DNA of 64,000 nt from Saccharothrix sp. NRRL B-16348 (lineage in GTDB: Bacteria; Actinomycetota; Actinomycetes; Mycobacteriales; Pseudonocardiaceae). The notes under the pieces are model-generated. The model was not told the DNA's origin. It saw only the letters and a program-made list of their open reading frames with translations, and searched no databases. The stretch spans positions 166,753 to 230,752 of the forward strand of contig NZ_LGED01000113.1 of the NCBI RefSeq assembly GCF_001280085.1. The letters run 5' to 3'. Position numbers and translations under genes: made by a program. Positions 61,492 to 64,000 of the stretch are shown here, piece after piece. The stretch's first letter is position 1. Each line of letters starts with the position of its first letter.

Positions 61492-62459
61492 GCCGGGCGA
61501 CGATCGCGCCGGACCGGCGCGCCGAGGTCGCCACCGACGGCGGGACGGGTCCGCGCAAGCGGGCCCGCCCGTCCGGCGACGGCCTGGCGGGTTACCTGTT
61601 CCTGTCACCGTGGATCATCGGGATCGTCCTGCTGACCCTCGGGCCGATGGTGACCTCGCTGTACCTCTCGTTCACCGACTACGACCTGTTCAACACCCCG
61701 ACGTGGATCGGGTTGGAGAACTACCAGCGGATGTTCTCCGACGCGCGGTGGCTGCGGTCGGTCGAGGTCACCGCGATCTACGTGGCGCTGGCCGTGCCGA
61801 TCAAGCTGGCCGCCGCGCTGGCCGTGGCGATGCTGCTCAACAGCAAGCGCGGTGGCCAGGGCTTCTACCGGGCGGCGTTCTACGGGCCGTCGCTCATCGG
61901 CGGCAGCGTCGGCGTCGCGATCGTGTGGAAGATGATGTTCAGCGACGACTCGGTGGTCGACCAGCTGCTGCTGCGGTTCGGCATCGACACCGGCGGCTGG
62001 GCGGGCAACCCGGACTTCTCGCTGATGATGCTGGTGCTGCTGGCGACGTGGCAGCTCGGCGCGCCGATGGTGATCTTCCTGGCCGGGCTCAAGCAGGTGC
62101 CGCGCGAGCTGTACGAGGCGGCCGAGGTCGACGGCGCCGGCCGTGGGCGGCGGTTCTGGTCGATCACGTTGCCGATGATCTCGCCGGTGCTGTTCTTCAA
62201 CCTGCTGCTGGAGACGATCAACGCGTTCCAGGTGTTCACGTCGGCGTACGTGGTCGGCGGGCCGAACGGTCAGCCGGCGGGCAGCACGTTGTTCTACACG
62301 ATCTACCTGTTCGATCGCGGTTTCGGCGACTACCGCATGGGTTACGCGTCGGCGATGGCGTGGATGCTGCTGCTCGGCGTCGGCCTGGTCACCGTGTTCC
62401 TGTTCCGCACCGCACGGGGTTGGGTGTTCTACTCCGGGGACTCGGGGGACAAGCGATGA
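61488..62459 (+). CDS. Sugar ABC transporter permease 1
   Basis: A 323-residue MalF/UgpA-like permease with six helices. The cytoplasmic EAA loop reads EAAEVDGAGRGRRFWSITLP. GTG start overlaps the binding-protein stop (GTGA). With the next gene it makes the heterodimeric channel; an ATPase is not in the window, so an unlinked MsiK-type ATPase is expected. Confidence 0.95.
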   Translation: MSRATIAPDRRAEVATDGGTGPRKRARPSGDGLAGYLFLSPWIIGIVLLTLGPMVTSLYLSFTDYDLFNTPTWIGLENYQRMFSDARWLRSVEVTAIYVALAVPIKLAAALAVAMLLNSKRGGQGFYRAAFYGPSLIGGSVGVAIVWKMMFSDDSVVDQLLLRFGIDTGGWAGNPDFSLMMLVLLATWQLGAPMVIFLAGLKQVPRELYEAAEVDGAGRGRRFWSITLPMISPVLFFNLLLETINAFQVFTSAYVVGGPNGQPAGSTLFYTIYLFDRGFGDYRMGYASAMAWMLLLGVGLVTVFLFRTARGWVFYSGDSGDKR

Positions 62460-63292
62460 GGCAGTCGTTGACCAGGGTGCTGTGGCACGTCGGCGTGCTG
62501 GCCCTGCTCGCCGTCGTGCTGTACCCGATCGTGTGGGTGGCGGCGGCGACGTTCAAGCCGTCCGAGACGATCATCGGCAGCCTGCAGCTGCTGCCGACCG
62601 CGCCGACGCTCGCGAACTACCAGCGGGTGTTCGAGGGCGTGGTGGGTGTCGGCGTCGGCCGGTTCTTCTGGAACTCCGCCGTGCTGGCGGTGCTGTCGGT
62701 GGTGGGGACGGTCGCGTCGTCGGCGTTGGCGGCGTACGCGTTCGCCCGGCTGCGGTTCCGCGGTCGGACGGTGCTGTTCGGCATCATGATCGCGACGCTG
62801 CTGCTGCCGTTCCACGTGTTGATCATCCCGCAGTACGTGGTGTTCCAGAACTTGGACCTGGTGGACACGTACGTGCCTTTGCTGGCGGGGAAGTTCCTGG
62901 CGTCGGAGGCGTTCTTCGTGTTCCTGATCGTGCAGTTCATCCGGCAGCTGCCGCGTGAGCTGGACGAGTCGGCGAAGCTCGACGGGGCCGGGCACTGGAC
63001 CGTGTTCTGGCACATCATCGTGCCGTTGTGCCGGCCGGCGCTCATCACCACGGCGATCTTCACGTTCATCTGGAGCTGGAACGACTTCTTCGGGCCGTTG
63101 ATCTACCTGAGCACCCCGGACAAGTACCCCCTGCCGTTGGCGCTGCAGCTGTTCATCGACGAGTCGACGGGTTCCGACTTCGGGGCGTTGATGGCGATGT
63201 CGATGCTGGCGCTGGTGCCGGTGATCCTGTTCTTCCTGTTCTTCCAGCGGTTCCTGGTGGAGGGCGTGTCGACGTCGGGGTTGAAGGGATGA
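62456..63292 (+). CDS. Sugar ABC transporter permease 2
   Basis: A 278-residue MalG/UgpE-like permease with six helices and EAA loop ESAKLDGAGHWTVFWHIIVP. ATG overlaps permease 1 stop (ATGA). Typical partner of the previous gene. Confidence 0.95.
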   Translation: MRQSLTRVLWHVGVLALLAVVLYPIVWVAAATFKPSETIIGSLQLLPTAPTLANYQRVFEGVVGVGVGRFFWNSAVLAVLSVVGTVASSALAAYAFARLRFRGRTVLFGIMIATLLLPFHVLIIPQYVVFQNLDLVDTYVPLLAGKFLASEAFFVFLIVQFIRQLPRELDESAKLDGAGHWTVFWHIIVPLCRPALITTAIFTFIWSWNDFFGPLIYLSTPDKYPLPLALQLFIDESTGSDFGALMAMSMLALVPVILFFLFFQRFLVEGVSTSGLKG

Positions 63293-63858
63293 GGCGGTTC
63301 GCGCTGTTCGGCGAGTGCCTGACGGTGGGCGTGCTGGTGCTGCTGGCCGCCCTGCCGGTGGTGACGCTCGTGCCGGCGCTCGCGGCCGGGTGTGCGCACA
63401 TCAAGGCCCACGTCGACGGCGAGACCACGTCCGTTCGGGCGTTCTTCGCGCGGGTGCGGGCGGCGTTGCCGGGCGGGTGGGTGATGTCGGTCGGGGTGGT
63501 CGTCGGGTTCGTGGTGCTGGTGGTGGACGTGGTGTTCCTGCGGACGCGGGTCGCCGGCGGTGACGTCGTGGCCGTGGTGTGCGGGGTGGCGGCGGTCGGC
63601 TTGGCCGTGGTCGTGCTGCGTGCGGCGGCGCGGTGGTCGGTGGGTCTGCGGTGGTCTGTTGTGCTGCGCGAGGCGGGGCGGCGGGCGGTGTCGGACTTCG
63701 GGGGCTCTCTGCTCCTGGTCATGTCGCTGGCCGTGCTGCTGATCGTGACCTGGCAACTCCCGCCGCTGCTGCTCCCGATGGCGGGTTGCGTGCTGATGGC
63801 AGCCGTCGCCGTCGACCGACGGCACAGCGCGGTCGCGCCACCTCCAGTTCCCCGCTAA
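63289..63858 (+). CDS. DUF624 (YesL-like) membrane protein
   Basis: A 189-residue protein with four helices. The first segment LAALPVVTLVPALAAGCAHI resembles YesL/DUF624 proteins often encoded at the end of sugar ABC operons. ATG overlaps permease 2 stop (ATGA). Function unknown, perhaps a transport accessory. Confidence 0.72.
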   Translation: MRRFALFGECLTVGVLVLLAALPVVTLVPALAAGCAHIKAHVDGETTSVRAFFARVRAALPGGWVMSVGVVVGFVVLVVDVVFLRTRVAGGDVVAVVCGVAAVGLAVVVLRAAARWSVGLRWSVVLREAGRRAVSDFGGSLLLVMSLAVLLIVTWQLPPLLLPMAGCVLMAAVAVDRRHSAVAPPPVPR

Positions 63859-64000
63859 CCTGCCCCTGACCAGCCGTTTCCCGCCCTCACCTCGTCCACG
63901 ATCGAGTGAATCTGACCCGACTACGAACCGAACCGCCGTTATCGTCACCCTGAAACGTCGGTTGAAACAACGATGCCGGCAACCAACCCCTGCCCTCACG
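63859..64000. other. Right edge of window
   Basis: No gene supported in the last 142 bases. A CTGAAACG sequence near 63949 resembles half of the palindrome at 60232 and may belong to the operator of a gene to the right. Confidence 0.3.

Noticed and set aside
1..64000. CRISPR arrays, rRNA, tRNA, insertion sequences and integrase attachment sites
   Set aside because: None seen by eye: no spaced identical direct repeats, no transposase or integrase frame, no tRNA-like cloverleaf. A short tRNA could still be missed without a covariance-model search.

Overview
The window is high-GC actinobacterial DNA. GTG and TTG starts are frequent, stop/start overlaps of the ATGA or GTGA type are common, and several genes appear leaderless, with a TANNNT box 6-8 nt before the start. 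The gene families (PKSE, DUF6461, DUF6292, three AraC-type regulators, CGNR zinc finger, lone LexA) fit a Pseudonocardiaceae-like soil actinomycete (Saccharothrix/Actinosynnema/Lentzea type). This placement is inferred from gene content only.

The centre of the window is an enediyne polyketide biosynthetic locus, roughly 8.5-51 kb. All five members of the conserved warhead cassette are present: the iterative enediyne PKS (18140-23896), its hot-dog thioesterase (17680-18138), a DUF1702/E4 protein (31469-32464), an ASPIC/UnbV FG-GAP protein (42466-44415) and an UnbU membrane protein (44421-45440). A flavin reductase, a P450 and a GMC oxidoreductase resemble the E6, E7 and E9 accessory genes typical of nine-membered enediynes. 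The PKS, thioesterase, flavin reductase, an NAD-dependent epimerase/reductase and an acyl-CoA carboxylase beta subunit form one tightly coupled leftward operon that ends at a strong hairpin. Divergent from it are a membrane protein plus a half-length MetE-like protein, then a UbiB kinase, an AhpD-like protein and an SDR. Further right lie DUF1702-P450, a second AhpD-like protein, three paralogous AraC-type regulators, a TetR, a DUF899 protein, the UnbV-UnbU operon, an HxlR regulator and a pair of membrane proteins. I see no apoprotein, glycosyltransferase, deoxysugar gene, NRPS or dedicated exporter. The locus is therefore either a minimal enediyne pathway or has its decoration genes elsewhere.

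Left flank (0-8.4 kb): a partial CHAT protease-like gene, a DUF6461 protein, a MerR regulator with a divergent long-spacer promoter, a STAS protein, a Ser/Thr kinase, a DUF6292 protein, a LexA-family repressor and a crotonase. From 8.5 to 14 kb there is a truncated PEP-utilising enzyme, an FAD/NAD(P)-binding protein, a TetR and a carotenoid-oxygenase-like protein that has lost most of its iron ligands.

Right flank (51-64 kb): small stress-type genes (DUF2795, Hsp20, a VOC protein, a TetR with an SGNH hydrolase), then an arabinan-utilisation locus. That locus has a secreted GH43-CBM42 arabinofuranosidase coupled to an RbsD/FucU mutarotase, an endo-arabinanase, and an ABC sugar importer (lipoprotein, two permeases, DUF624 protein). 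Four LacI-type operators of the form TGTTAGCGnTAACA tie the glycosidases together. The LacI regulator itself is not in the window.

Beyond genes, the sequence shows many clean hairpin terminators, a 19-nt operator-like sequence shared by two loci 26 kb apart, a canonical G-quadruplex motif, two degenerate minisatellites and several perfect palindromes at promoters.
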